Assembly: GCF_000686845.1 (NCBI RefSeq)
Contig: NZ_JMLS01000002.1
Coordinates: 186,001 to 250,000 of the forward strand
Length of the DNA stretch: 64,000 nt
DNA from: Paenibacillus sp. UNC451MF
GTDB taxonomy: Bacteria > Bacillota > Bacilli > Paenibacillales > NBRC-103111
Direction of reading: 5' to 3'
In this document: positions 53,562 to 62,013 of the stretch, one piece after another
Layout of the letters: every line of letters starts with the position of its first letter
Position numbering within the stretch: the stretch's first letter is position 1
Position numbers and translations under genes: made by a program
Notes under the pieces: model-generated
Databases searched by the model: none
Told to the model about the DNA's origin: nothing
What the model saw: only the letters and a program-made list of their open reading frames with translations

Positions 53562-54899
53562 TTAAATTCCTGCTTTCTTGGCAATCGCGTCCATAGTCAC
53601 TTTGCTTTCGTACATAATGCGTTCCTCGTCAAGTGTCAGGACCTCACGGTTTTTCATGACAATCTTGCCGTCGATAACGACATCCTCTACGTCACGACTC
53701 GTGACCGATTCCACAATCGTATTGACAAGAATACGTGTCGGAGTAAGATGTGGTTGATCCAAATCGATCAGAATCAAGTCAGCTTTCTTTCCAGTCTCGA
53801 TCGTCCCGATTTCGTGAGAAAGCTGTAGTGCTCGAGCTCCGCCTATCGTAATCATCTTGAGCAGCTCATCTACGGGAATGACAAGCGGATCGAACACAGG
53901 AAGTCCCCAGTAAGCGTGAAGCCCAGAGCGGAATACCCGCATTTCATCGAACAAGCTCAAGTTCGAGCCCGATGCTCCATCACTTCCCATACCAATCGAC
54001 ATGCCCATTTCGATCATGCGCGGTGTTTTTGGGAACCCATGGGAGTTAAAGTTGGCGCGCGGGCAGTGAACGATCTTGACGCCGCGCTCTTTCAATATTT
54101 CCAGTTCATGCTCGGAGTACACCACATTATGAGCCGTTAATAAATTAGGACCCAGAGCGCCTAGTGAATCGAGATATTCCACCGGGCGTTTCTTATACCG
54201 CTCCAAGCAATAGCGCACTTCATCCCGATGCTCGGCCAGATGCATATGCAATCCAGTATTGTATTCACGAGCCTTCTCCGCCGCTGCTTGAATCAGCTCC
54301 GGCGAGCAAGACATGACCTGACGGATACCAAACCAGATATGAACTCTTCCGTCACCGGCTCCATTGTACGTGCGGTGCAGCCATTCGTTATTATCGATAA
54401 TTGTTTCGAGCGGCTGCTTCATGGTATCTGGCAAAAAGTCGCCGATATCGATGCACGACCGTGTAATTGCTGCCCTCATGCCCGATTGAACCGCGGCTTC
54501 CGCAACCTTGTGCATGTGTACGCCACCTGCATCGGCGAAGGCGGTCGTTCCCGATTTAATCATCTCGAGACAGCTCATCTCTGCGCTGACCCGAACGTCC
54601 TCTTCGTTCATGTTACTCTCGAACGGAACGAGAATGCGCGACCAGATCATCGGAAGCTCATCCATCGTCCGGCCCTTCAACAACTGTTGGCATGTGTGCG
54701 TATGCGCGTCCACGAGCCCTGGCATACACAGCTTGCCTTTGCCTGACAAGGTTTCTATCGGTTGATACTTGGCTGTTATCTCATCGCTAGGTCCGATCTC
54801 CACGATACGTGTACCATCCACTGCTATGGCACGGTTCTCGACGATTTCGAATTCAGGCGTCATTACGCTGCAATCCTTGATTAACAGATCGCATTTCAT
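53562..54899 (-). CDS. amidohydrolase/deaminase (MtaD/TrzN-like)
   Basis: A 445-residue metal-dependent hydrolase of the amidohydrolase superfamily, cytosine/guanine/adenosine deaminase-like branch. The metal ligands are visible: DAHTHT (H66, H68), HMHLAEH, LTAHNV and MGSDGAS (Asp). It starts with ATG 54899, 6 bases after AAAAGGTGAT; a GTG three codons upstream lies inside that site. It is the last gene of an operon with a nucleoside hydrolase and an ABC importer, so deamination of a purine or related heterocycle is the likely reaction. The exact substrate is unknown. A terminator follows. Confidence 0.88.
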   Translation of the reverse strand: MKCDLLIKDCSVMTPEFEIVENRAIAVDGTRIVEIGPSDEITAKYQPIETLSGKGKLCMPGLVDAHTHTCQQLLKGRTMDELPMIWSRILVPFESNMNEEDVRVSAEMSCLEMIKSGTTAFADAGGVHMHKVAEAAVQSGMRAAITRSCIDIGDFLPDTMKQPLETIIDNNEWLHRTYNGAGDGRVHIWFGIRQVMSCSPELIQAAAEKAREYNTGLHMHLAEHRDEVRYCLERYKKRPVEYLDSLGALGPNLLTAHNVVYSEHELEILKERGVKIVHCPRANFNSHGFPKTPRMIEMGMSIGMGSDGASGSNLSLFDEMRVFRSGLHAYWGLPVFDPLVIPVDELLKMITIGGARALQLSHEIGTIETGKKADLILIDLDQPHLTPTRILVNTIVESVTSRDVEDVVIDGKIVMKNREVLTLDEERIMYESKVTMDAIAKKAGI

Positions 54900-54932
54900 G
54901 CTTATCACCTTTTTTCTATGCTTGTATCTGCA

Positions 54933-55757
54933 TCATTTTACGCCGCCGTCGGTCAGGCCTCTGACGATAAACTTCTGGAAGAATAGCACCAGAAGGAGCA
55001 CAGGCAGGCTGCCGACGATTCCGGCAGGGAACATGATTTCGTAAGCGACTCGATCTTCCCCTATAAACTCCGCCATCCGTACGGACAGCGTTTTAATATT
55101 CATATTAGTCATCGCACTGGCAAACAAGAATTCGTTCCATGCGCCCATAAAGACGAAAATTCCCGTCGTAACCAGCCCCCCCATAGAAAGCGGCAGTACG
55201 ATCTTTCGTATAATCTGCAACCGGGTGCAGCCGTCCAGCTTGGCTGCTTCTTCTATCTCATAAGGAATCGAAATAATAAAGGCGCGGAACATCCAGACAA
55301 CATAAGGAAGTGAAAAACTAATATAAGTCAAAATCAAGCCTTGGTGCGTATATAACAATCCCGTGATTCTCATAATCATAAACAAAGGAATCAACAACGC
55401 CATATGCGGAAGCATTTGCGATGCGAGCACCGTCAGAAAGAACGCATTTTTGCGAGGAAACTGAAATCTGGCAAACGCGTAGGCGCCAAGTGACCCGATA
55501 GACAAGGATATCGCCGTCGTAAAGCCCGAAACGATAAAGCTGTTCAGCATGGCCGCCGTAAACGATTTTTCCTTCAGAAGCTGAATATAATATTTGATGG
55601 TCCATTCACTGGGCCATATTTTCGGAGGATTACTGAACAAATCAAGCGGCAGCTTAACGCTCGACAGCAGCAGCCATAGGACGGGAAACAAGATAAAGAT
55701 CATTAAAATAATCGAGATCAATACCTGGACCGCTTTTTTCGCGTACTTCACACTCAA
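54933..55757 (-). CDS. ABC importer permease (MalG type) of the nucleoside operon
   Basis: About 274 residues with six membrane helices and an EAA loop (IPYEIEEAAKLDGCTRLQIIRKIVLPLSMGG). The start region reads ATG-TAT-TTG right after GAGAGG; the TTG has normal spacing, though the ATG two codons earlier cannot be excluded. It lies downstream of the binding-protein gene, beyond a stem-loop. It is sugar-type (CUT1) in sequence, although the neighbours suggest a nucleoside or base ligand. Confidence 0.9.
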   Translation of the reverse strand: MSVKYAKKAVQVLISIILMIFILFPVLWLLLSSVKLPLDLFSNPPKIWPSEWTIKYYIQLLKEKSFTAAMLNSFIVSGFTTAISLSIGSLGAYAFARFQFPRKNAFFLTVLASQMLPHMALLIPLFMIMRITGLLYTHQGLILTYISFSLPYVVWMFRAFIISIPYEIEEAAKLDGCTRLQIIRKIVLPLSMGGLVTTGIFVFMGAWNEFLFASAMTNMNIKTLSVRMAEFIGEDRVAYEIMFPAGIVGSLPVLLLVLFFQKFIVRGLTDGGVK

Positions 55758-55804
55758 ATACATCCTCTCGTTAGAGAATTGTTGACCAGTTGGCCGCAGA
55801 ATTC

Positions 55805-55839
55805 GGGAATCCCTAAGAGCTCAGTCTTAAGAAATTCCC
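55805..55839 (-). repeat. intra-operon stem-loop between binding-protein and permease genes
   Basis: GGGAAT pairs with ATTCCC, with an inner CTAAGA/TCTTAAG stem (one bulge). There is no T tract on the reverse strand. Such loops after binding-protein genes often protect the 5' mRNA and raise binding protein over permease levels. Confidence 0.6.
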
Positions 55840-55880
55840 ATCTGCAACTAACGGCTAGACCTCAAAAACCTAAAGGAAAG

Positions 55881-57152
55881 TTATTTTTTTCCTATCATTG
55901 CTAATATTTTTTGCTCCGCATCTTTAAGCGCCTGCTCCGGAGTTACCTTGCCCATCACGGCCGCGAGAATGTTACGGGAGAGCTCGTCTGTAATTTTCGT
56001 TGCTTGTTCATGACGGAACAGTCCGAACGGATATTGCATTTGCTCAGGAAGTAAGCTGTACTGCGGATACTTGGCTTGCAGCTCAGCATCCTTCACCACT
56101 TCGCTATCGCTTGGAATTTTACCGTTGGCAAGAGACATTTTCTTTTGCTGATCCGCGTTTGTAACGAATTTGATGTACTCCATCGCCCACTCTTTTTTCT
56201 TAGAGGAAGCCGGGATTGCTAGACCGCCGGTTTCGCCATAGGAAGCGGTTTTCAGCTTGGAGCCTGGAATCAGCGCGACACCCAGTTGGCCTACGACCTT
56301 CGATTTCTCCTTGTCGTTAGACATCGGCAGCGTTTGCGGCGTATTCATGTTCATAGCGATTGTACCTTGAGTCAACACTTCCGCCATAGCACCGGAGCTG
56401 CTGAACTCTTTGGATTGCGGGCTCATGATGTTATATTTCAAATTCATATCTGTCATCAATTGCAGAGCGGCTATACCCTCTGGAGTGTTGAACGTCGGAC
56501 GGTCGTTTTGGTAATCCCAGAACTCGCCTCCGTTGGAGCGCAAGTGAACAATGAAGCTGGAGTAGGAAATCGTTCCGCCCAATGATTCCGCATAAGGAGA
56601 AACCTTGTCTGCTTTAATTTTTTGAGCAGCAGTGATCAACTCATCCCATGTTTTCGGTGCTTCCGGGATCAATGTTTTGTTGTAATAGAACTGCCACAGC
56701 CATACATAACGAGGAATCGCATACTGCTTGCCTTTATAAGCCATGGCCTCCATCGTTTGTGGATTCAGGCGTTTTTTCATATCTTCCGTTACATAGGAAT
56801 CCAACGGCTCCAAGAAGCCTTTGGATGCAAATTCAGTTGCCCAGTCGTCGCGTACGTGCACAACATCATACTCGCTGCTGCCTGCCGTAAACGAAACGAA
56901 CACTTTGTCATGGAGCTGCATGAACGGAACCGTTTCATAATTCACTTTAATTCCCGTTGCTTTGGTGAATTCCTCATTTTGCTGCTTCCAGAACGGCTCG
57001 TCTAAATACAGTACGGTGATCTCCTTGTTGTCCTCACTTGCTCCGCCGGCTTTGCTTCCTTGATCAGCCGGTGCACCGCAGCCAGCCAGCAGCGATGCTG
57101 ATACTGCGCCGACAACTCCCATCTTCAACCATTTCAGATGCTTCTTCTCCAT
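55881..57152 (-). CDS. ABC importer solute-binding lipoprotein of the nucleoside operon
   Basis: A 423-residue lipoprotein with a lipobox LAGC (Cys25), then a short linker and a family-1 solute-binding fold (ITVLYLDEPFWKQQNEEFTKATGIKVNYE, PKTWDELITAAQKI, GGLAIPASSKKKEWAMEYIKFV). Family-1 proteins usually bind oligosaccharides, polyols or glycerol phosphodiesters. Here the operon also encodes a nucleoside hydrolase and a deaminase, so a nucleoside or ribosylated ligand is suggested by context. The ATG follows CAGGGGGAAAG. Confidence 0.9.
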   Translation of the reverse strand: MEKKHLKWLKMGVVGAVSASLLAGCGAPADQGSKAGGASEDNKEITVLYLDEPFWKQQNEEFTKATGIKVNYETVPFMQLHDKVFVSFTAGSSEYDVVHVRDDWATEFASKGFLEPLDSYVTEDMKKRLNPQTMEAMAYKGKQYAIPRYVWLWQFYYNKTLIPEAPKTWDELITAAQKIKADKVSPYAESLGGTISYSSFIVHLRSNGGEFWDYQNDRPTFNTPEGIAALQLMTDMNLKYNIMSPQSKEFSSSGAMAEVLTQGTIAMNMNTPQTLPMSNDKEKSKVVGQLGVALIPGSKLKTASYGETGGLAIPASSKKKEWAMEYIKFVTNADQQKKMSLANGKIPSDSEVVKDAELQAKYPQYSLLPEQMQYPFGLFRHEQATKITDELSRNILAAVMGKVTPEQALKDAEQKILAMIGKK

Positions 57153-57174
57153 GTTTCTTTCCCCCTGTTTTGTC

Positions 57175-58101
57175 CTAGTCGTTTTTGCCTATTGTTTTTA
57201 AGTAAACTGCAGTAAAAAGCAGTGTACAAAGCGTAATGAAGAATGCCAGTGCCGAACCGTAGCCCATGTCAAAATTACGGAAGGCTTGCTCGTAAGCATA
57301 AACATTGATGACCATCGTGGCATCCAGCGGACCGCCTTGCGTCAGCACCCAAATGATGTCGAACGCCCGAAGCGCCCACATGGTTTCCATAACGAATAGT
57401 ACCATCAGAACCGGCCGCAGCGATGGCAGCGTAATATGAAAGAAGCGCTGAACCGTTCCTGCGCCGTCCACTTGCCCGGCATCATAGAGCTCTTTGGAAA
57501 TTGTCTGCAGTCCGGCTAGCAAAATGAGTGCCGCGAACGGTACGCTTTTCCAAATATCCGCCACGATAACCGCGCCGAGCGCCGTTGTCCCTTCGGCCAA
57601 CCATGATTTATATTGATCAATAAGACCCAGCTTCACCATAATCTCATTGATAATCCCGTTATTGCCGTTGTACATCCACTTCCACATGAGACCGTTAACG
57701 ACATTGGATAACGCCCATGGGATCAGGAAAATCTTCTTAAAAAACTCGCCGCCCCATATACCGTGGAAAATCGTAAGCGCGATCCCGAAGGCAATGAGGA
57801 GCGTACCTATCACCTTGGCAGCTGTAAATAAAAAGGTTTGCAAAAGCACGTTAGGAATTCTTAAGTCGTGCAGCAGCTTCGCGTAATTATCAAGTCCCAC
57901 GAAGGTAAAATGGGCGCGCCCGGAGACGAAATCCATTTTGGTAAACGATAGGAACAACGCGTAAGCCATAGGGAACAAGATAGTCATAGCCAGCAAAATA
58001 TACGTCGGCGTCAAATATATGCCCGCTGCAGCCGAATCGGACAGCCGGTCAAATCGATACAATAGTCCCCGTCGTGCGGCGGTCTTACTAGGCTTGCTCA
58101 T
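57175..58101 (-). CDS. ABC importer permease (MalF/UgpA type) of the nucleoside operon
   Basis: A 308-residue permease with a basic N-terminus, six helices and the EAA loop (ISKELYDAGQVDGAGTVQRFFHITLPSLRP). GGAGGATTAG precedes the ATG. It lies 18 bases after the nucleoside hydrolase gene and 22 bases before the binding protein, so it is clearly co-transcribed. No ATPase gene is in the operon; a shared one elsewhere must serve it. Confidence 0.91.
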   Translation of the reverse strand: MSKPSKTAARRGLLYRFDRLSDSAAAGIYLTPTYILLAMTILFPMAYALFLSFTKMDFVSGRAHFTFVGLDNYAKLLHDLRIPNVLLQTFLFTAAKVIGTLLIAFGIALTIFHGIWGGEFFKKIFLIPWALSNVVNGLMWKWMYNGNNGIINEIMVKLGLIDQYKSWLAEGTTALGAVIVADIWKSVPFAALILLAGLQTISKELYDAGQVDGAGTVQRFFHITLPSLRPVLMVLFVMETMWALRAFDIIWVLTQGGPLDATMVINVYAYEQAFRNFDMGYGSALAFFITLCTLLFTAVYLKTIGKND

Positions 58102-58119
58102 TGTTGTCTAATCCTCCTA

Positions 58120-59055
58120 TTATCTACTAAAAGCTTGATCGACTCGGCTGAGAAACCGGGACACGAAGCGCTCGGCATCTACTTCCATGCAGACGTTCGT
58201 GTTGGGTCCGCCCGGGGATTTGCGGTGCAAATCTTCGGTCGTTCGGCCAAGCGCATCCGCTTCAAGATCGACCTGGATATACATCGGAATCGTATTCACC
58301 AGATCCGGATGGGCCGCGACACCAACGGCAAGCGGGTCATGCAGCGCACAGCCCTTCAGGTAAGGATGGTTTACTTTGTAAGCTTGTATATAATATTCCG
58401 TGAAATCAGCGAAAAATGTGCTGCAAGGGGTGTTCTTCTCCCTCCAGCGCTCCACCGCTTCCTGGCGCAGTACCGTTTTTCTCGTCACATCGAGTCCCAC
58501 GAGCGTAAGGGGCAGCTCCGAGGAGAATACGTTTTGCGCTGCATGGGGATCAATAATGATGTTCGCTTCCGCAAATTTCGTTACATTTCCCGGCGTGGCT
58601 ACCGCTCCGCCCATCGTCACGACACGGCCGATTCGGCCCACGATATCAGGAGCCTTTTGGATAGCAAGCGCAAGATTGGTTAACGGCGCCGTCGTAACAA
58701 GAGTCAAATCGCGCCCGTGCTTTCGGACCTGCTCAATAATGAAATCAACGGCATGCATGCCGGAGACGGTTCTCTTTGGCTCACTCTGCGCGACGTTACC
58801 TAGTCCATCCATGCCATGAAACGTCCCGCTGTATTGGCGTGTTCGGACAAGCGGCTGTTCAGCACCCCGGAATACCGGCACATCGCATTGGAGCTGTTCA
58901 AGCACAAGCAGCGTGTTGCGGGCCGAACAGTCCACTGGAGCCATACCATAAGTCGTTGTTACGCCAAGCAGTTCAATTTCGGGTGAAGCTGTAGCATAGG
59001 CGATAGCTAGTGCATCATCAATGCCAGTATCCACATCCAAAATGACTTTGCGCAC
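58120..59055 (-). CDS. inosine-uridine-preferring nucleoside hydrolase
   Basis: A 311-residue member of the IUNH family, which splits the N-glycosidic bond of ribonucleosides to base and ribose. The Ca-binding Asp cluster is at the N-terminus (LDVDTGIDDAL: D7, D9, D13, D14), a HGMDGLGN loop is present, and the catalytic His is in CALHDPLAVG. The start is GTG after AAAGGGGG. There is no signal peptide, so it acts on imported nucleosides. A motif shared with the iclR promoter lies 26-50 bases upstream of its start. Confidence 0.92.
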   Translation of the reverse strand: MRKVILDVDTGIDDALAIAYATASPEIELLGVTTTYGMAPVDCSARNTLLVLEQLQCDVPVFRGAEQPLVRTRQYSGTFHGMDGLGNVAQSEPKRTVSGMHAVDFIIEQVRKHGRDLTLVTTAPLTNLALAIQKAPDIVGRIGRVVTMGGAVATPGNVTKFAEANIIIDPHAAQNVFSSELPLTLVGLDVTRKTVLRQEAVERWREKNTPCSTFFADFTEYYIQAYKVNHPYLKGCALHDPLAVGVAAHPDLVNTIPMYIQVDLEADALGRTTEDLHRKSPGGPNTNVCMEVDAERFVSRFLSRVDQAFSR

Positions 59056-59080
59056 CCTGTTTCCCCCTTTGAATAGTAAT

Positions 59081-59105
59081 CGTTCTTATTTCAAGGACGC
59101 TGTTC
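59081..59105. promoter_or_regulatory. putative IclR operator before the nucleoside hydrolase
   Basis: CGTTC-N9-GGACG followed by C and TGTTC. The same CGTTC-N9-GGACG-N-YGTTC layout occurs at 59910-59934 before iclR. In opposite orientation the two match at 14 of 19 positions over the core. Confidence 0.65.
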
Positions 59106-59126
59106 TTCAATGTTTCCAAAAAAAAT

Positions 59127-59897
59127 TTATTTGCCTCCGAGTCTTTTGGAAATAAGGTCTGCTGCATTAAGGCATTGAAGCAATAGGTCGTCCGTAATTT
59201 TACTCATTCTAAATTCCAGTCCGGATAACGACAGGCCTGCAATAACCTCTCCCATATGATCTCGAATAGGAACGGCAATCCCCATTCCACCAAGCGAGAA
59301 ATCGTTCGAAGAGATACAGTAGCCTTGCTCTCTTATGGTTTGCAAATGATCCAACAATTCCGACGGATCGACGATCGTATGCTCTGTAAATTTTTGCAAG
59401 CCTCGGGATATAATTTGATTAATCTTGTCTGGGGACAAATTTGCTAGTAATATCTTTGTAGTAGCTCCCGCATGCAGAGAAACTCTTTTGCCTAGTGGAG
59501 AGGTGTACCGTACGCTTTGCGAGCTTTCGACTTTCTCTATACATAGGCATTCCAGCCCGTCGACAATCATAAGCATAACGGTTTCTCCCGTGCTTTCGCA
59601 CAGCTTCTCCATAATCGGCTTGGCTACCGTGCGCAGGTTCATTTGATTGGCTACGATAGTGCCCAGCTCAAAAAGCTTGATTCCCAGCACATATTTTTGG
59701 GTTACCGGATTTTTGCTTACAAATCCGCGATGCTCCAGAGTCACCAACATTCGATGAACGACACTCTTATATAGGCCCAGGTGCTCACCCAGCTCTGTAA
59801 CTCCCCACTCGGGTTTATCTACGGTGAAGCATTCGAGCATTCTTAAGATGCGATCCCCGGTTTCTAGTATAGCGGTCTTTTTAACATTGTCTGCCAT
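59127..59897 (-). CDS. IclR-family regulator of the nucleoside operon
   Basis: A 256-residue IclR regulator: an N-terminal winged helix (RILRMLECF, LGEHLGLYKSVVHRMLVTLEHRGFV, YVLGIKLFELG) and an effector domain with the GGMGIAVPIRDHMGEVIAGLSLSG signature. AAAGGTCG precedes the ATG. It is the first gene of the reverse-strand operon and is followed after 71 bases by the nucleoside hydrolase. A shared motif before both genes is its likely binding site, giving autoregulation plus control of the pathway. The ligand is probably a nucleoside or base. Confidence 0.91.
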   Translation of the reverse strand: MADNVKKTAILETGDRILRMLECFTVDKPEWGVTELGEHLGLYKSVVHRMLVTLEHRGFVSKNPVTQKYVLGIKLFELGTIVANQMNLRTVAKPIMEKLCESTGETVMLMIVDGLECLCIEKVESSQSVRYTSPLGKRVSLHAGATTKILLANLSPDKINQIISRGLQKFTEHTIVDPSELLDHLQTIREQGYCISSNDFSLGGMGIAVPIRDHMGEVIAGLSLSGLEFRMSKITDDLLLQCLNAADLISKRLGGK

Positions 59898-59909
59898 AGT
59901 ACGACCTTT

Positions 59910-59934
59910 CGTTCCGCAAATAAGGACGGCGTTC
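59910..59934. promoter_or_regulatory. putative IclR operator in the iclR leader
   Basis: CGTTC (59910-59914), nine bases, GGACG (59924-59928), one base, CGTTC (59930-59934). The last two half-sites form the palindrome GRACG-N-CGTYC. It lies just downstream of the iclR promoter, where binding would block transcription. Confidence 0.68.
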
Positions 59935-59957
59935 TGTTATGATAACTAACTTTTTTT

Positions 59958-59985
59958 ATTATATCTCATTTTATTTTGAACGCAA
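59958..59985 (-). promoter_or_regulatory. sigma-A promoter of the nucleoside-operon iclR gene
   Basis: On the reverse strand -35 TTGCGT (59980-59985), a 16-bp spacer and -10 TATAAT (59958-59963). Confidence 0.7.
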
Positions 59986-59995
59986 TCCTTTTATT

Positions 59996-60036
59996 TGAAA
60001 AAAAGCCTGCAATCCTCTTGAAGGATCACAGGCTTT
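59996..60036 (-). terminator. intrinsic terminator of the PAP2 gene
   Basis: AAAGCCTG-AATCCT pairs with AGGAT-CAGGCTTT with small mismatches. Read on the reverse strand it is followed by a run of T. Confidence 0.88.
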
Positions 60037-60052
60037 CTCTTTTTGCATTGCA

Positions 60053-60685
60053 TTATGACAAGTTCGCATCATTGGATTGAACTTTGGCTCTGTCCCCTGC
60101 CGGCAAAAACGAGATTCGGGACGTAAGCTTGTTGTAGATCCCGATACAAATTTTGGCCACGGGCTCGGCAAAGCCACGGTATTTAACGACTGCCATGCTG
60201 GATAACAGCGCAAGGATAATTCCTCCGGCAATGTCCGCAGGATAGTGAACCCCGACAAACACCCGTCCAATTCCGGTCAAGCAGGCCAACACTATCATGA
60301 CCGCTCCCATCCGTCGCTTCAGCAGCAGCCATACCGTAAAAGCAATCGCGAACGTGAAGGTCGTATGATCGCTAGGGAATGACGGGTCTGCGTCATGCGG
60401 AACCAATTGATGCACCGTGTGCTCGACAAAGGGTCTTGGATGTCCGACGATAGGCGAAATGATCCACCCCGCAACAAGAATGGCTATTGCCGCAGACAAG
60501 CATGCGTAGAATACTCCTTTTTGGTTCACGCTGCGACCGCTGATCCATAGTACAGCCAGAATCGCCAGCATGACATAGACCAAATCGCGAGCAAAAAACA
60601 CCATTACACTGTCAAGCCAGCCATATTGCCCTGCCCATTGATTAACAAACTGAAAAATCGCGTAATTCAAAGACTGATCCCCCAT
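60053..60685 (-). CDS. PAP2-family membrane phosphatase (BcrC-like undecaprenyl-diphosphatase)
   Basis: A 210-residue membrane protein with about five or six helices and the three acid-phosphatase motifs in order: GHPRPF, PSFPSDHTTF and GIGRVFVGVHYPADI with the nucleophile His. BcrC-type enzymes dephosphorylate undecaprenyl pyrophosphate on the outer face, recycling the cell-wall lipid carrier and giving bacitracin tolerance. The ribosome site is poor. It is transcribed alone with its own terminator. The bcrC function is likely but other lipid phosphatases share these motifs. Confidence 0.85.
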   Translation of the reverse strand: MGDQSLNYAIFQFVNQWAGQYGWLDSVMVFFARDLVYVMLAILAVLWISGRSVNQKGVFYACLSAAIAILVAGWIISPIVGHPRPFVEHTVHQLVPHDADPSFPSDHTTFTFAIAFTVWLLLKRRMGAVMIVLACLTGIGRVFVGVHYPADIAGGIILALLSSMAVVKYRGFAEPVAKICIGIYNKLTSRISFLPAGDRAKVQSNDANLS

Positions 60686-60775
60686 CCAAATCGATGATTG
60701 GACCAGTATAATATATAAACCTTAACAATTTCTTAATATTTTATGAAAAAACAGATCAAATGCTTCCAGCCTTGC

Positions 60776-61645
60776 CTAGTGGATGCTGCTCTTGTCAAAG
60801 TTGCCTCCCAGGACATCGGAAACCTGCTGGATCGATATAAAAGCTTTTTCGTCAATTTCCTGAACAAGGGTTTTCAGTTTGGTTAGCTCAAGCCGCGTAA
60901 CTACGCAATAAATCATCTGAGTATCCTCCTTGGAATATCCTCCCTTGGCATAAATATAGGTCGTGTTGCGTCCGAGCCGCTTCATGATGGCATGAGAAAT
61001 CTCTTCATAATCGCTCGAGATGATCGTAACCGATTTGGATTCATCCAGCCCCTGAACGACAATATCCATCACCTTGGATGCGATGTAGTAAGTAAAGATC
61101 GAGTACATCGCCGAGTCCCAACCGAACACGAAGCCCGCCAAAATAAAGATGAACACGTTGATGAACATAATGATTTGCCCAACAGGCAATCTGAATTTCT
61201 CCGACAATAAGATGGCGACAATCTCCGTTCCGTCAAGCGACCCTCCGAACCGCAGAACCATACCGACCCCTAAACCGAGAATCAGCCCCCCGAACAAAAC
61301 GGCCAATATTTTCTCATTCGTAAACGGCTCCACATGGTGTAAAAATGCCGTAACCACAGACATTAAAGCAATCGCGTACAGTGTAGAAAAAGCAAATGTC
61401 TTGCCGATCTGCTTATAGCCGACCACCAGGAAAGGAAGATTGATAAAGAAGATGAACAATCCTAACGGAAACGCCGTTATTTTCGATAATACGATAGAAA
61501 TCCCTGTGATACCTCCGTCGATAACATCGTTAGGCACCAGGAAAATTTCGAGAGCCACGGCCATCATAATCGCACCGATCGTAATAAAGATGAAGGCTTT
61601 CAAAAAGCCCAGCCATGTTTTCTTCTTATGTACCCGGTTGTTCAT
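60776..61645 (-). CDS. YitT-family membrane protein
   Basis: A 289-residue protein: five or six N-terminal membrane helices (about residues 14-190, with VPNDVIDGGITGISIVLS and GGSLDGTEIVAILLS repeats) and a C-terminal cytoplasmic DUF2179 domain (SVTIISSDYEEISHAIMKRLGRNTTYIYAKGGYS). The internal GGxxGxxxxLS repeats are typical of the YitT family, whose transport function is not settled. GGGGTAGGG precedes the ATG. Single-gene unit. Confidence 0.92.
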   Translation of the reverse strand: MNNRVHKKKTWLGFLKAFIFITIGAIMMAVALEIFLVPNDVIDGGITGISIVLSKITAFPLGLFIFFINLPFLVVGYKQIGKTFAFSTLYAIALMSVVTAFLHHVEPFTNEKILAVLFGGLILGLGVGMVLRFGGSLDGTEIVAILLSEKFRLPVGQIIMFINVFIFILAGFVFGWDSAMYSIFTYYIASKVMDIVVQGLDESKSVTIISSDYEEISHAIMKRLGRNTTYIYAKGGYSKEDTQMIYCVVTRLELTKLKTLVQEIDEKAFISIQQVSDVLGGNFDKSSIH

Positions 61646-61741
61646 TTACCCTACCCCATCCTCTTTTTTATCATAGCGTTCGCTTTTTTATTGCAAATAA
61701 ACCATTTTTTTAGGGGGACGAGGGAGTTTCCTTTCCATTGC

Positions 61742-61773
61742 AAAAAGACCGCACGTTAGTTAACGTACGGCCT
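61742..61773 (-). terminator. intrinsic terminator of the TIR-like gene pair
   Basis: GGCCGTACGTTA pairs with TAACGTGCGGTC (one wobble) around a short loop. Read on the reverse strand TTTTTG follows. It lies about 30 bases past the stop of the 70-residue gene. Confidence 0.85.
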
Positions 61774-61800
61774 TGTCTAAGCTGCCCTGCAGACAGCTGT

Positions 61801-62013
61801 TTATACGAACGACGGTTTGCGGTTCAATACTTTCCCGCTGATGACATGAATATATTCCTTGTCGCCGCCTTCAACCGAAGGACCGACGAAAATACCTGCT
61901 TTGGCATCACGTTCCTCATGAGCCGTACCTAAATCGGCAGAGCTTTGACTAGCCCACCGTCCCGCTGCGGATCCGTAAATCGATGCCCTTTTAAACCCTG
62001 TGCTTCTGTTCAT
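61801..62013 (-). CDS. 70-residue small protein overlapping the TIR-like gene
   Basis: A short soluble protein (MNRSTGFKRASIYGSAAGRW, middle AHEERDAKAGIFVGPSVEGG, end ISGKVLNRKPSFV). The start at ATG 62013 has a strong TTGGAGGGG site 7 bases upstream, which lies inside the end of the TIR-like gene. The two genes overlap by 23 bases and share one terminator, so they form a two-gene unit. No family recognised. It may be an accessory or antidote to the TIR-like protein, or unrelated; the sequence alone cannot say. Confidence 0.65.
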   Translation of the reverse strand: MNRSTGFKRASIYGSAAGRWASQSSADLGTAHEERDAKAGIFVGPSVEGGDKEYIHVISGKVLNRKPSFV

